The notes beneath the pieces were generated by a model, which was not told where the DNA came from, made no database searches, and saw only the letters and a program-made list of their open reading frames with translations. A stretch of DNA of 48,970 bases. Source: an uncultured Chitinophagaceae bacterium (GTDB lineage: Bacteria; Bacteroidota; Bacteroidia; Chitinophagales; Chitinophagaceae). The position numbers and the translations under genes were made by a program. The stretch spans positions 1 through 48,970 of the forward strand of contig CAIVCF010000054.1 of assembly GCA_903904335.1 (NCBI GenBank), given 5' to 3'. Shown here piece by piece: positions 8,641 through 17,588 of this stretch (positions within the stretch are counted from its first letter, which is position 1; each line of letters opens with the position of its first letter).

Positions 8641-8670
8641 AAAGCTTCAGTACATGCTGAAGCTTTTTTT
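8641..8670. terminator. Bidirectional intrinsic terminator between topA and desaturase
   Basis: Perfect 10-base stem AAAGCTTCAG (8641-8650) and CTGAAGCTTT (8657-8666) with loop TACATG, followed by T residues on the plus strand and preceded by A residues that make a T run on the minus strand. It sits between two convergent genes and can serve both topA and the desaturase. Confidence 0.88.
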
Positions 8671-8688
8671 ATGAACAGATATTCATTT

Positions 8689-9771
8689 CTAATCGTATTT
8701 GCCAAGATGTTTTAGAAATTTAACATGGGCAACAATCGCTCTCCGCACTGTTGGGTATTCGATATACTGCAATTGATATTCTCTGCAGACACTTCTTACA
8801 ATCTTACTGATGGCAGGATAATGCACATGAGAAATTTTTGGGAACAAATGATGTTCGATCTGAAAATTCAATCCGCCCACTAACCAACTTACTAATTTGC
8901 TTTTGGTTGCAAAGTTCGCTGTGGTCTTGATTTGATGTGCTGCAAACTCATCAGGCAATTTGCTGTTGCTTTCATCGACAACAGGAAATTCAGTCCCTTC
9001 AACAGTATGCGCTAACTGAAACACGATGCTTAAAGTGAATCCGGAAACAACACTCATTGTCAAAAAACCGATCAACCAAGGCAACCATCCCACCAAAATA
9101 ATCGGCAGTGCGATGAATACAAACCCATGATAAATTTTTATTCCCCAGAAAGCGATATGATCTTTTGTATTCATTTTCTTTAGCGGAAAACTGCCGATAC
9201 GCTGACTGAAATATTTTTGATAATCCGTAAAGAAAATCCAGAATACATATAACATGCTGTACAATACCCAGAAATAAAAATGCTGGAAGCGATGGGCCCA
9301 CATACGTTTTTGTGTGGGAGCCATACGCATTAAAAACCCTATTTCAATATCATCATCCACTCCATCCACATTCGTAAAGCTGTGGTGAATCATATTATGT
9401 TTCATGTTCCACATAAAATGATTGGCCCCAACAATATTCGCTGAATAAGCCGCTAATTTATTTTTCCATTTGTATTTAGAGAAACTGCCGTGACTGCCAT
9501 CGTGCATTACATTAAACCCGATGCCGGCAATCAATCCGCCCAATAAAACACATTCCGGTAAAGCGATGTACCAAACAGGTGTCCAAACCAATAATTGCAC
9601 ATATACAATAATAAAGCCCGCTATCATCAAACTCGCTTTAGTGAATAAGCTCATCGTTCCGGTAACATTAATACCATTCTCATCAAAATACTGTTGTACC
9701 CTTTTTCTCAGTTCCGCATGCAACGAATCATGTGATGCAGGGAATTTGGGGATAAAAGATGTTGTTGACAT
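8689..9771 (-). CDS. Membrane fatty acid desaturase (acyl-lipid, front-end-like family)
   Basis: A 360-residue di-iron membrane desaturase with all three histidine boxes: HDGSH at residues 90-94, HNMIHH at 125-130 and QIEHH at 304-308. The glutamine at the start of the third box is typical of the delta-5/delta-6/linoleoyl-CoA-type family, although no cytochrome b5 domain is fused. Several hydrophobic segments (about 45-85, 165-185, 210-250) anchor it in the inner membrane. It introduces double bonds into acyl chains and probably adjusts membrane fluidity; the double bond position is not predictable. Start ATG at 9771, with a 273-base divergent region upstream. Confidence 0.93.
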   Translation of the reverse strand: MSTTSFIPKFPASHDSLHAELRKRVQQYFDENGINVTGTMSLFTKASLMIAGFIIVYVQLLVWTPVWYIALPECVLLGGLIAGIGFNVMHDGSHGSFSKYKWKNKLAAYSANIVGANHFMWNMKHNMIHHSFTNVDGVDDDIEIGFLMRMAPTQKRMWAHRFQHFYFWVLYSMLYVFWIFFTDYQKYFSQRIGSFPLKKMNTKDHIAFWGIKIYHGFVFIALPIILVGWLPWLIGFLTMSVVSGFTLSIVFQLAHTVEGTEFPVVDESNSKLPDEFAAHQIKTTANFATKSKLVSWLVGGLNFQIEHHLFPKISHVHYPAISKIVRSVCREYQLQYIEYPTVRRAIVAHVKFLKHLGKYD

Positions 9772-10044
9772 AAATGAATTTTAAAAAATGACAGCGTGCA
9801 AGATAAACTGTAACTGCATTGGGATGTTGTTAATTTTATGAATGGCTGTTACAGACAGATAAGTTAAAAAACGATGAGAACGAAAATTTTTTATAAAGAT
9901 TGTGTACCCAAGTAAAGATATTTCCACAAGTATGGAATAACTAATTGCGCCTGCTTTAAGAAAAAATAATTTAGTTTGATGATGAAATGATAACACATCA
10001 CTCAGCGTTACTGAAATGGTTGTCATCACTCAAAACTCAAAGCC

Positions 10045-10914
10045 ATGCAACAGACAAAGGAAATCAACGCACTGTTTACATTGATCGATGATCCCGATAC
10101 AGAAGTCTATTCGACCGTATCGGAAAAGATCGTTGAATTCGGTAAAGGCATTATTCCCAATCTGGAAGACCTTTGGGAAAACACGTTGAGCGAAGATGTA
10201 CAGAGCAGGATCGAAATGCTCATTCATCGTTTGCATTACACCGATTTGACCAATGACCTTACAGAATGGAAGAACAGCCCCTATCATGATCTTCTTTTTG
10301 GTGCATTGCTTATTGCAAAATTTCAATACCCCGACTTACACACCACTCCTGTTTTACAGGATATTGAAAAGATCAGAAGAAATGTTTGGTTAGAGCTAAA
10401 CAGTTACCTCACACCGCTCGAACAGGCAAATGTGTTGTCGAGCATCATGTATAATTATTATCAGTTAAAAGGTGTTGAAGTAAATTATAATAATCCCGAT
10501 GAGTTTTTTATTCATAAAGTTTTGGAAACCAAAAATGGCAATGCCATCAGTAACGGTATCATTTATCAGGTGATGTGTGAGTTGTTAGACATCAATGCTA
10601 AAGTGATCAATATTCCGAAACAAATGGTGATTGCATTTTATCATTCCGATTTTGATCCTGCCACACATATCGGCAATCCGCAGGATAAAATTCATTTTTA
10701 TGTGGATGGAGTGAACGGTCAGGCTTATTCGCATAAAGACATTGAGAATTATTTTAAACGCATCAATGTGCCTCCCGTTGCTTCTTATTACAAACCGCTA
10801 TCCCATAAACGCATCATACAAATTTTGACCGAAGAAGTTGCCAAATGTTTCGATCTCCCATCCAACGAATACAAAAAAAACGAATTGAAATTATTAGCTG
10901 ATTTGTTGGATTAA
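10045..10914 (+). CDS. SirB1-like transglutaminase-fold protein
   Basis: A 289-residue protein. The middle (about residues 85-220) resembles the SirB1 N-terminal / Transglut_core2 domain: a helix near YLTPLEQANVLSSIMYN, then VLETKNGNAISNGIIYQVMCELL corresponding to the family's GNPISL segment, then a strand ending in the VINIPKQMVIAFY motif. The N-terminal 80 residues are helical and acidic. The family has no firmly known activity, and the classical Cys-His-Asp triad is not obvious here. Start ATG at 10045. The following 107 bases are non-coding and hold a weak repeat copy. Confidence 0.75.
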   Translation: MQQTKEINALFTLIDDPDTEVYSTVSEKIVEFGKGIIPNLEDLWENTLSEDVQSRIEMLIHRLHYTDLTNDLTEWKNSPYHDLLFGALLIAKFQYPDLHTTPVLQDIEKIRRNVWLELNSYLTPLEQANVLSSIMYNYYQLKGVEVNYNNPDEFFIHKVLETKNGNAISNGIIYQVMCELLDINAKVINIPKQMVIAFYHSDFDPATHIGNPQDKIHFYVDGVNGQAYSHKDIENYFKRINVPPVASYYKPLSHKRIIQILTEEVAKCFDLPSNEYKKNELKLLADLLD

Positions 10915-10933
10915 TTTTATTAGGCAAGCTTCT

Positions 10934-10970
10934 GTATTTCATGGCAACGCCTGTTGTGTCACTCACTTCG
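10934..10970 (-). repeat. Degenerate relative of the split repeat motif
   Basis: Read on the minus strand, this stretch has GAAGTGAGTG, then ACACAACAGG, then ATGAAATAC. It loosely follows the order of the copy at 29427-29490 (AAGTGTGCGA, CGCAAC, ATGACACGAAATAC). The match is much poorer than among the other three copies and may be chance. Confidence 0.2.
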
Positions 10971-11021
10971 CAGTTCCTTTTTCATGGCAGCATTAAAATG
11001 ATTCTTATTTCATAATTTTAT

Positions 11022-11393
11022 ATGCCGATAAAACCCGTCTGGATGAAAAAGAAAATCAACTGGGTTCTTATCACTTATTTAATTGGTGTTGTTGCGTTAA
11101 TAGCAGGAGCATTGGATCCATTGGAAGGTTCAGTTGCTATCGTTGCAGGAAACATCGCACTTGCTTTTTCAACCTTTCTTTCAAAAGACAGGCATTTTAA
11201 AATATTTCTATCAACTGCTGTCATGATCATTGCAGGTGTCTCTTTTCTTTTTTATTTTTCTTCGCTGGGAGGTTTTGGAGGGACATCCACATTATCATGG
11301 TGGTGGGGATTATTGATATTACCTTATCCTATAGGATGGTTGATCAATATTATTTTATTGATCATTAGATGGCAACATAAAAAGAAGATTTAA
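11022..11393 (+). CDS. Small integral membrane protein, unknown function
   Basis: A 123-residue hydrophobic protein with about four predicted membrane segments: residues 13-31, 37-52, 61-80 and 91-114. The ends are positively charged (MKKK near the start, WQHKKK at the end), which favours both termini in the cytoplasm. No family is recognised. Starts at 11022 or, seven codons later, at an ATG giving MKKKINWV are both possible. It stands alone between the SirB1-like gene and the convergent acetyltransferase. Confidence 0.65.
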   Translation: MPIKPVWMKKKINWVLITYLIGVVALIAGALDPLEGSVAIVAGNIALAFSTFLSKDRHFKIFLSTAVMIIAGVSFLFYFSSLGGFGGTSTLSWWWGLLILPYPIGWLINIILLIIRWQHKKKI

Positions 11394-11399
11394 TTTTTA

Positions 11400-11852
11400 T
11401 TATTGAGCCAATACGTAGTTGTAAGTGTAAAAATTTTGTTCTCTTTTCCATCCGTTTCTTTCATAAACTTTTTGTGCCCGATAATTGTCAACTGCCGTTT
11501 GCAGCATCAGCCACCTGCTTTTAGTTTCGGCTCCGAATGCCTGCGCAGCCTGCAACAAAGCATCTGCAAACCCTTTACCTCTGGCAGTTTCTTCTACATA
11601 AAGATCATTCAACAACCAGGTTTGTTTCATACCAACAGAGGAATATATAGGATACAATTGTGTAAAACCGACAGCAATATTATCTTCTTCTGCTAAAAAA
11701 ATAACAGATTCATTATTTGAAATCCTTTCACTAATAAAATTTTCTGCTGCGATCAAATCAGGTATTTGTTTGTAGAAAATGCGGTATTTGTTGAACAAAA
11801 TTGCAATTGTTTTTACATCATTAATTGTTGCTTTACGAATAGTTATATTCAT
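11400..11852 (-). CDS. GNAT family N-acetyltransferase
   Basis: A 150-residue GNAT acyltransferase. The acetyl-CoA pyrophosphate loop is ARGKGFADALL; the strands before it (IAVGFTQLYP, WLLNDLYVEE) and the following KVYERNGW helix are typical. The start at 11852 (MNITIRKATINDV) is preferred over an ATG ten codons upstream, because GNAT domains normally begin at such a strand and because the gene faces the CsaA-like gene with only 39 bases between. Its acceptor, a small molecule or protein amine, is unknown. Confidence 0.88.
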   Translation of the reverse strand: MNITIRKATINDVKTIAILFNKYRIFYKQIPDLIAAENFISERISNNESVIFLAEEDNIAVGFTQLYPIYSSVGMKQTWLLNDLYVEETARGKGFADALLQAAQAFGAETKSRWLMLQTAVDNYRAQKVYERNGWKREQNFYTYNYVLAQ

Positions 11853-11884
11853 GTTTGTAAAAGTTATAGTTTTAATGTACAAAC
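11853..11884. promoter_or_regulatory. Inverted repeat between divergent GNAT and csaA-like genes
   Basis: Perfect 7-base arms GTTTGTA (11853-11859) and TACAAAC (11878-11884) flank an 18-base AT-rich spacer and fill almost the whole 39-base space between the two divergent starts. This is where overlapping promoters must lie, so an operator is plausible, but the arms also resemble TTTG promoter elements on each strand. Confidence 0.35.
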
Positions 11885-11891
11885 TTACAAA

Positions 11892-12221
11892 ATGATCACT
11901 TGGAATGATTTTGAAAAGATAGAACTCAAAGCAGGCACCATCATCGAAGCGGATAATTTTCCGAAAGCAAAAAAGCCTGCTTATAAATTAAAGATAGATT
12001 TTGGTGCATTGGGCATCAAACAATCATCTGCACAAATCACGCATCATTACAGTAAAGAAGAATTGATCGGCAAACAAGTAATTGCTGTAATAAATTTTCC
12101 GCCCAAACAAATTGTCGATTTTTTCAGCGAATGTTTAGTATTAGGTGTGTATGATGAAAATAAACAGGTAATTTTATTGCGTCCCGATAAAGAAGTAAGC
12201 AACGGGCAACCCATCGGTTAA
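11892..12221 (+). CDS. csaA: CsaA-like tRNA-binding domain protein
   Basis: A 109-residue single-domain protein with the tRNA-binding OB fold found in CsaA and at the C-terminus of methionyl-tRNA synthetase. Recognisable segments are FEKIELKAGTIIEADNFPKAKKPAYKL, the ITHHYSKEELIGKQVIAVINFPP core and LVLGVYDENK. The frame is open from 11766 upstream, but the ATG at 11892 gives the exact CsaA length and avoids overlap with the divergent gene. CsaA has been described as an export chaperone in Bacillus; a tRNA-related role is equally possible. Its stop overlaps the next start by one base (TAATG), so the two are coupled. Confidence 0.9.
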   Translation: MITWNDFEKIELKAGTIIEADNFPKAKKPAYKLKIDFGALGIKQSSAQITHHYSKEELIGKQVIAVINFPPKQIVDFFSECLVLGVYDENKQVILLRPDKEVSNGQPIG

Positions 12222-12718
12222 TGAACGAATTGTACTACACATACTACGAAAGTCCCATCGGTTTAATAAAAATTGGCGGTACAGAAAATTATATTGCTGA
12301 ATTAAGTTTCATTGATAACCCTGATCAGATGCAGCATGGTGAGCCGGGCATCAGCGATATCATTCATCAATGCACTGAAGAGCTCATTGAATTTTTTGCA
12401 GGAAGAAGAAAAGAATTTACGGTTCCTGTTCATCAGGAAGGAACAGATTTTCAAAAAAAAGTGTGGAATGAATTATTGGAAATCCCTTTCGGTAAAACCA
12501 TCAGTTATTTGGATGTAGCAAAAAGATTGGGTGATGCAAAAGTGATACGAGCTGCTGCTGCGGCCAATGGGAGAAATAAAATTGCGATCATTGTTCCCTG
12601 TCATCGTGTGATTGGAAGTGATAAAAGTTTAACAGGTTATTCCGGTGGATTATGGCGAAAGAAATGGTTGCTGCAACATGAATTCCGGATCACCAACGGT
12701 GTACAGACTTTATTCTAA
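12221..12718 (+). CDS. ogt: Methylated-DNA--protein-cysteine S-methyltransferase
   Basis: A 165-residue O6-alkylguanine-DNA alkyltransferase, a suicide repair protein that moves the alkyl group from O6-methylguanine to its own cysteine. The active-site motif is IIVPCHRVIG with Cys127; the DNA-binding helix with the arginine finger is around KVIRAAAAANGRNK, and GYSGG follows the active site. There is no Ada-type regulatory domain. Its ATG overlaps the stop of the CsaA-like gene. The 3' end overlaps the convergent porP gene by four bases. Confidence 0.95.
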   Translation: MNELYYTYYESPIGLIKIGGTENYIAELSFIDNPDQMQHGEPGISDIIHQCTEELIEFFAGRRKEFTVPVHQEGTDFQKKVWNELLEIPFGKTISYLDVAKRLGDAKVIRAAAAANGRNKIAIIVPCHRVIGSDKSLTGYSGGLWRKKWLLQHEFRITNGVQTLF

Positions 12719-13749
12719 AAACTCACTCCCTTCGGGCATTTGGTGGCTTTAGTTGATTTATCGCCACTCCCATAAATACCGCTTTTAATGATGGATATTT
12801 CATAAGCACCATTTGTACCGTTGTATGCACCCAAAGAAGAAATAGTGGCATCATAATTAACTGTGATCTTGAGATCATTCAATTGATAACCTACCATCGG
12901 TATCAACGCATCATTACTTCTGTAATACAGACCAAGTATCAACTGATTGGTTCCATCGCCGCTTAAATTTCTGCTTGCATTCATTCCGCCGACTATTTCC
13001 CATGCGGTTGACATTTTACTTACATACAAATTCGGATTGAGTATCCACAGATTTTGAATCTTGATATTGCTGTTTAAAAATGCAGTGTATCGAAAAGGTA
13101 ACTGATCAATTAAATTATCACTTGCATAAAAACTTTCTTTGGGATGATTCAAATGTGAAACACTGAAACCCGCATTAAGATACACATTATCCGAAGCAAA
13201 ATAAGCATAGTTCACACCCGCTTGTAAATCGAAATAGTAAACGGAACTGTAAACAAAAGGTTCGTTTGAACTGAGCTTACTGTCGAAGAATTGTCCGTTC
13301 CATTGATCATTAAATGTGAGTTTAGTTAGATCCACTCTTTTGTTCACCATACCGATTCCGAAACCACCACTTAATAAACTGTTCAATCCAATCACCTGAT
13401 GATAGGCAACAGAAACAATGCCTCTGGTAGATGTTAAACTTCCGCTGCCTGCAACATCTTTCATCAATGAACCGCCCAATCCAACCCAACCGTTTTCAAA
13501 ACGTTCATTGAATAACTGCACATCACCCCAAACACCCATCGTTTCATACGGACTTCCGAAACTCGGCCATTGATCTCTGTAATTACCGCCTACCCTGTAA
13601 TCGTGCGCAGGATCAAAACCGGTATTTGCAGGATTCACAAATAAAGGTGCATTAAAATATTGCGAATAATGAAGATCCTGTGCTTTTACTGAACCTATCA
13701 GTAAAAACAAAGAAAAATAGAAAATAATATGTTTTGATACTTTTTTCAA
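12715..13749 (-). CDS. PorP/SprF family type IX secretion membrane protein
   Basis: A 344-residue outer-membrane beta-barrel protein of the PorP/SprF family. The signal peptide ends at about SVKAQ, and the mature protein begins with the family signature DLHYSQYFNAPLFVNPANTG. In Flavobacterium johnsoniae SprF is needed for surface localisation of the neighbouring type B cargo SprB. The only usable start is TTG at 13749, since a stop lies upstream without an intervening ATG. It begins five bases after the stop of the large cargo gene, so they form a two-gene operon and probably a cognate pair. Confidence 0.93.
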   Translation of the reverse strand: MKKVSKHIIFYFSLFLLIGSVKAQDLHYSQYFNAPLFVNPANTGFDPAHDYRVGGNYRDQWPSFGSPYETMGVWGDVQLFNERFENGWVGLGGSLMKDVAGSGSLTSTRGIVSVAYHQVIGLNSLLSGGFGIGMVNKRVDLTKLTFNDQWNGQFFDSKLSSNEPFVYSSVYYFDLQAGVNYAYFASDNVYLNAGFSVSHLNHPKESFYASDNLIDQLPFRYTAFLNSNIKIQNLWILNPNLYVSKMSTAWEIVGGMNASRNLSGDGTNQLILGLYYRSNDALIPMVGYQLNDLKITVNYDATISSLGAYNGTNGAYEISIIKSGIYGSGDKSTKATKCPKGVSF

Positions 13750-13754
13750 TTGCT

Positions 13755-16700
13755 TTATCGTAATAATGTAATATCACCTTTTCGTGAATAGAGTGTACCG
13801 TCAGTCATCTGTATTTCTAAAATATATTGATACACATCCTGCGGTTGCAATATGCCTTTATAAGTTCCATCCCATCCCGTTGTTTTATTCGTTGTTGAAA
13901 AAACCAATGTTCCCCATCGGTTATAAATATTCCATTTCACTGTACTGATACCATACCCTTGTATGAATATTTTATCATTGATACCATCACCGTTTGGTGA
14001 AAATGCATTGGGCACATCAAATACAGGTGTTACCAAAGTTCTTACGGGCACGCTTAATGTGTCGGCACATCCGGCACTGTTAATGGCAATGAGCATTGAT
14101 GTAAATGTACCGGTGGTATTATAAAAATGACTGACAGATGCACTGCTGTTTGTGATAACAGAATCGCCGTCACCGAAAAACCATTTATAAGAAACAGCAC
14201 CGCTTGAATTATTGGTAAATACAATGGCTGTGTTTGAAACAGGTGGTTGCGGTGTAACCGTGAAAGCAGCTGTGGGCTTGCCTTGTACGGTAATAACAAA
14301 AGGAGGTGAAACATCTGTTATATTACAGGTAGTTGAATCCGTTACGCTCAATACAACAGAATAAGAACCAATGTTTTTATAAAGATGCGTAATCACCGTA
14401 CTGCTGCTATTTGTTATCGTTGAATCTCCATCACCAAACAACCATTTAAAAGTCAATCCACCTAATGAAGTATTTGTAAAAGAAGCCATATATGGTGCAC
14501 ATCCTGTTGATGGTGTTGTAAATTGCGCCTTTACATTATTAGATATTCTGAGTGTGATTTGGATACTATCATTTTGATTACAATAACTGCTGTCTACTAA
14601 AAGTAAACTTACATTATATGTTCCTGCTGCTGCATAAGAATGTAATACAGGACCACTTCCTATTAATGCAGTTTGCCCATCACCAAAATTTATTCTGAAT
14701 GAATTTGATTGAAAAGGTTTTATCGCCGTTGAATTATTATTGAATTGATACGTAAATGAACTGCAACCTTGTTTAACAGGAGTTAATTGTAATGTTACTG
14801 AATCTGTTCTAACACGGATGGTTACATAAGAAGTATCATAAATATTACACTTGCTCGAATCAACACCAACCAGCATCACTTTATAATTACTGGGTGAAGC
14901 ATAAAAATGAGATACATTGGCAGATACGGTTGTGGTATCCGGACTGCCATCACCAAAATCCCATATATATTTTTTTGCAAGACCAATGGTGTCGGTAAAA
15001 TCAACACGCACAGGACTGCAACCGGATGTATCTCTGACCTTGCCATTGATAGATGCCTGTACACCAGATGCCACACCTGCTAAATTAAATGCGATCTTAA
15101 TAGCTGCTAAATTGCATCCGGAAACAGTTCCATCGCTTTGTGTTGTTCCGTTTGTTGGCGACCAGTTATTACCCGATGGATACGTTGGAAAAGTAGTACC
15201 GCCATAACAATTCGCACAAACAGCCTGATAGATCACACCGTTTTTATCAAACCTGCTGGTACCGCCATCTACATGATCAGGGTATGTACCACCACTACCA
15301 ATAGGTTTAGAAAAATTATCTTTCTGTCCAAAAAAATCACCATACAATTGAGACTTTGCATCCCTTTCCAAAACAAAAAAATAAAAATCACTACCATCTG
15401 TTTGCCCGGTGCCGATTGAATTCACAATTGAAAGACCTGTTGTACCGGCACTTGGAAAATTGTCTCTTGTATTTCCGAAACCGCCCCATCCGGAAACATA
15501 AACGTTTTCACATCTGTCAACTAAAAAAGCGGTTGGTGAAATATTGGGAGCAGAAGCTGAAGCAGTACCAAAAACCGTTGAATATACAGTGGCAGAAAGA
15601 TCGCTCTGCAATTTTGTGATGAATTGTTTACCGCCTGCCTGAACAAATGGAGCATTGCTTGTTGGCCATGTTCCTGTTGTTGTTCCCATGATATAGGGGA
15701 ATCCAAATCTATCGAATTCTATACCGTAAATAATATCAATACCACTTGTTCCGAAATACGTTGATTTGATCAGTTGTGGAGCATTCGTATTACTGATGAT
15801 ACTGATAAAACCATCTCCAAGGCCTCCGTTAAAAGGATTTGTAGCAGCAGGAAAATCTGAAGAACCTGTACCACCCGCAACATAAATATTATTGTCAAGA
15901 GGATTAAGTGCCAATACAAATGCTGCATCATCACCCGAGCCTCCTAAATAAGAACTTAATAAAACAGTTTGAAGATCAGGGCTCATTTTTATAATAACGC
16001 CATCTTGATTCATAACGTTAGCTGGATTAGTCTTCAAAGTATTCTGAAAAGCATTGGACGATACAGGAAAGTCAGATGACTGTGTGCAGGATGCTAAATA
16101 AATATTACCTGCTGCATCAACGATCACTTCACTTCGTCCATCATCGCCATAATTTCTGTCAATAGATATTGCCCCTACGCCACTTCCATATTTAGGTCTG
16201 ATATTTACACCATCATCTCCGTTTCCACCTAATACGATTGACCCCATTAACTTTGCTCCCGTTGGATCCAATTTAGATAATACAATATTCCATCCGCTTC
16301 CGGCTTTTGAACTATTACTTGTTGAAGGATAATCAGGTGAGGTTGTTCTTCCTGCAATGATCAAATTACCATCAGCATCACAAACCAAACTATGCGGTTG
16401 TTCATTTCCAAACTTGCCGCCCAAATACGTCGCATATATTCTGGTCTTTCCTAAAGGATCTAATTTAATGATGCCGATATCAAACGGCTCTTGTTCACCG
16501 GTAGTAGTTGTACCACCTTGAAAATTCTGTTGATACACTCCGTTGGTGGTTGGAAACCCTGCACCAAAAACAATACCGCCACCGTAAAAATTTCCTGCTC
16601 CATCGTAAGTGGCAGTATATCCCCAGTTATCAATTTTACTTCCTGAAAAAGTAATGAATACAGGAGAAGGATCGATTACCAAGGTTGAATTAAAATCTTT

Positions 16701-17477
16701 TTTATTTTCCAATCTGAAGCGAACAATATTTCCTTTCAGTTCATAATTACAACTCACTTCTTTTCTGCCGGCCTGCAACAACACATAACTGTAAGGCAGC
16801 AATTCTTTTATTTCAGCAATTGAAGTTTTGATCAGCAATGCACTCTCTTTCAATTTCAATCCATCAACACCATCATAATACATTGAAATGTTTTCGGGAT
16901 TACCACCGGGATTGACAATGATATCATATTTCAACTGACCGTTGTTGGTATAATATCTTATATCAATATTGGGATATACATTTTTATACGTTACTGCCTG
17001 ATATACCTTGCAACGGCTTGCCCATTTGGTTGAATCATTGCCGATAAAATAATTATTGTACGAGTTTAATGGTTTATCGGGAACAATTTGTGGATGAGGA
17101 TTTGCATTTAAGAATTTCACTTCGTATGCATGTGAGTGAAGTGTGAGTGAAGTTTCTGTTATTCCAACAGAAGATTTATTTTGTGCAACTGCTAATGTTC
17201 CCGGTTTATCAGGACCGGGTGTAGATTCATTCCCCTGATTTGAATCGCCGTGATAATAATCAGCAATGGCTTTCATATCAGCAGGATTATGCTGTGTGAC
17301 CCTGTAACCGCCATCAGGTTTTAAAACAAATGCACCACATGAAAGATTAGCTTTGAATGAAATATTATTATCCCACTGGCCTTTATTTTCTACAAACTCA
17401 AGATAGGATTGAGCATACAATCTACCCAATGAGCAAATGCAAACTGAAATAAAAAATATTAACCTGATTAATTTCAT
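13755..17477 (-). CDS. Large T9SS type B cargo: SBBP propeller, PKD repeats, gliding-motility-type C-terminal domain
   Basis: A secreted protein of about 1240 residues. After a signal peptide (cut near RLYAQ) comes an N-terminal module starting FVENKGQWDNNISF (DUF7948-like, to about residue 270). It is followed by SBBP-type propeller repeats with LGGSGDD and DAAGNIYLAS motifs (about 280-790), four PKD domains with FGDG motifs (about 815-1150), and a C-terminal type B sorting domain with NAFSPNGDGINDKI and NRWGTLVF. Such proteins are exported by the T9SS and sit on the cell surface or are released. PKD domains three and four share FGDGDS.ITNSS and look like a recent duplication. The ATG at 17477 is preferred to the GTG one codon earlier. 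Confidence 0.93.
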   Translation of the reverse strand: MKLIRLIFFISVCICSLGRLYAQSYLEFVENKGQWDNNISFKANLSCGAFVLKPDGGYRVTQHNPADMKAIADYYHGDSNQGNESTPGPDKPGTLAVAQNKSSVGITETSLTLHSHAYEVKFLNANPHPQIVPDKPLNSYNNYFIGNDSTKWASRCKVYQAVTYKNVYPNIDIRYYTNNGQLKYDIIVNPGGNPENISMYYDGVDGLKLKESALLIKTSIAEIKELLPYSYVLLQAGRKEVSCNYELKGNIVRFRLENKKDFNSTLVIDPSPVFITFSGSKIDNWGYTATYDGAGNFYGGGIVFGAGFPTTNGVYQQNFQGGTTTTGEQEPFDIGIIKLDPLGKTRIYATYLGGKFGNEQPHSLVCDADGNLIIAGRTTSPDYPSTSNSSKAGSGWNIVLSKLDPTGAKLMGSIVLGGNGDDGVNIRPKYGSGVGAISIDRNYGDDGRSEVIVDAAGNIYLASCTQSSDFPVSSNAFQNTLKTNPANVMNQDGVIIKMSPDLQTVLLSSYLGGSGDDAAFVLALNPLDNNIYVAGGTGSSDFPAATNPFNGGLGDGFISIISNTNAPQLIKSTYFGTSGIDIIYGIEFDRFGFPYIMGTTTGTWPTSNAPFVQAGGKQFITKLQSDLSATVYSTVFGTASASAPNISPTAFLVDRCENVYVSGWGGFGNTRDNFPSAGTTGLSIVNSIGTGQTDGSDFYFFVLERDAKSQLYGDFFGQKDNFSKPIGSGGTYPDHVDGGTSRFDKNGVIYQAVCANCYGGTTFPTYPSGNNWSPTNGTTQSDGTVSGCNLAAIKIAFNLAGVASGVQASINGKVRDTSGCSPVRVDFTDTIGLAKKYIWDFGDGSPDTTTVSANVSHFYASPSNYKVMLVGVDSSKCNIYDTSYVTIRVRTDSVTLQLTPVKQGCSSFTYQFNNNSTAIKPFQSNSFRINFGDGQTALIGSGPVLHSYAAAGTYNVSLLLVDSSYCNQNDSIQITLRISNNVKAQFTTPSTGCAPYMASFTNTSLGGLTFKWLFGDGDSTITNSSSTVITHLYKNIGSYSVVLSVTDSTTCNITDVSPPFVITVQGKPTAAFTVTPQPPVSNTAIVFTNNSSGAVSYKWFFGDGDSVITNSSASVSHFYNTTGTFTSMLIAINSAGCADTLSVPVRTLVTPVFDVPNAFSPNGDGINDKIFIQGYGISTVKWNIYNRWGTLVFSTTNKTTGWDGTYKGILQPQDVYQYILEIQMTDGTLYSRKGDITLLR

Positions 17478-17588
17478 CACTGGGGTATAATTATTTTCGA
17501 TGCTAAACGAAAATTAAGAATAAGTAACCTGATTCGTAAAAGTATAACTATAATAAGGGTTGTTTTAATTGTTAAATTTAGTTTTTAT

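Noticed and set aside
10030-10326. Minus-strand frame opposite the SirB1-like gene
   Set aside because: Fully antisense to a recognisable protein and without features of its own.
11766-11891. Upstream extension of the CsaA-like frame
   Set aside because: Overlaps the divergent GNAT gene and has a Cys- and Asn-rich composition unlike the family.
14054-14470. Repeated blocks in the cargo gene that might suggest a tandem array
   Set aside because: They encode successive PKD domains with FGDG motifs and are not a CRISPR or satellite array.
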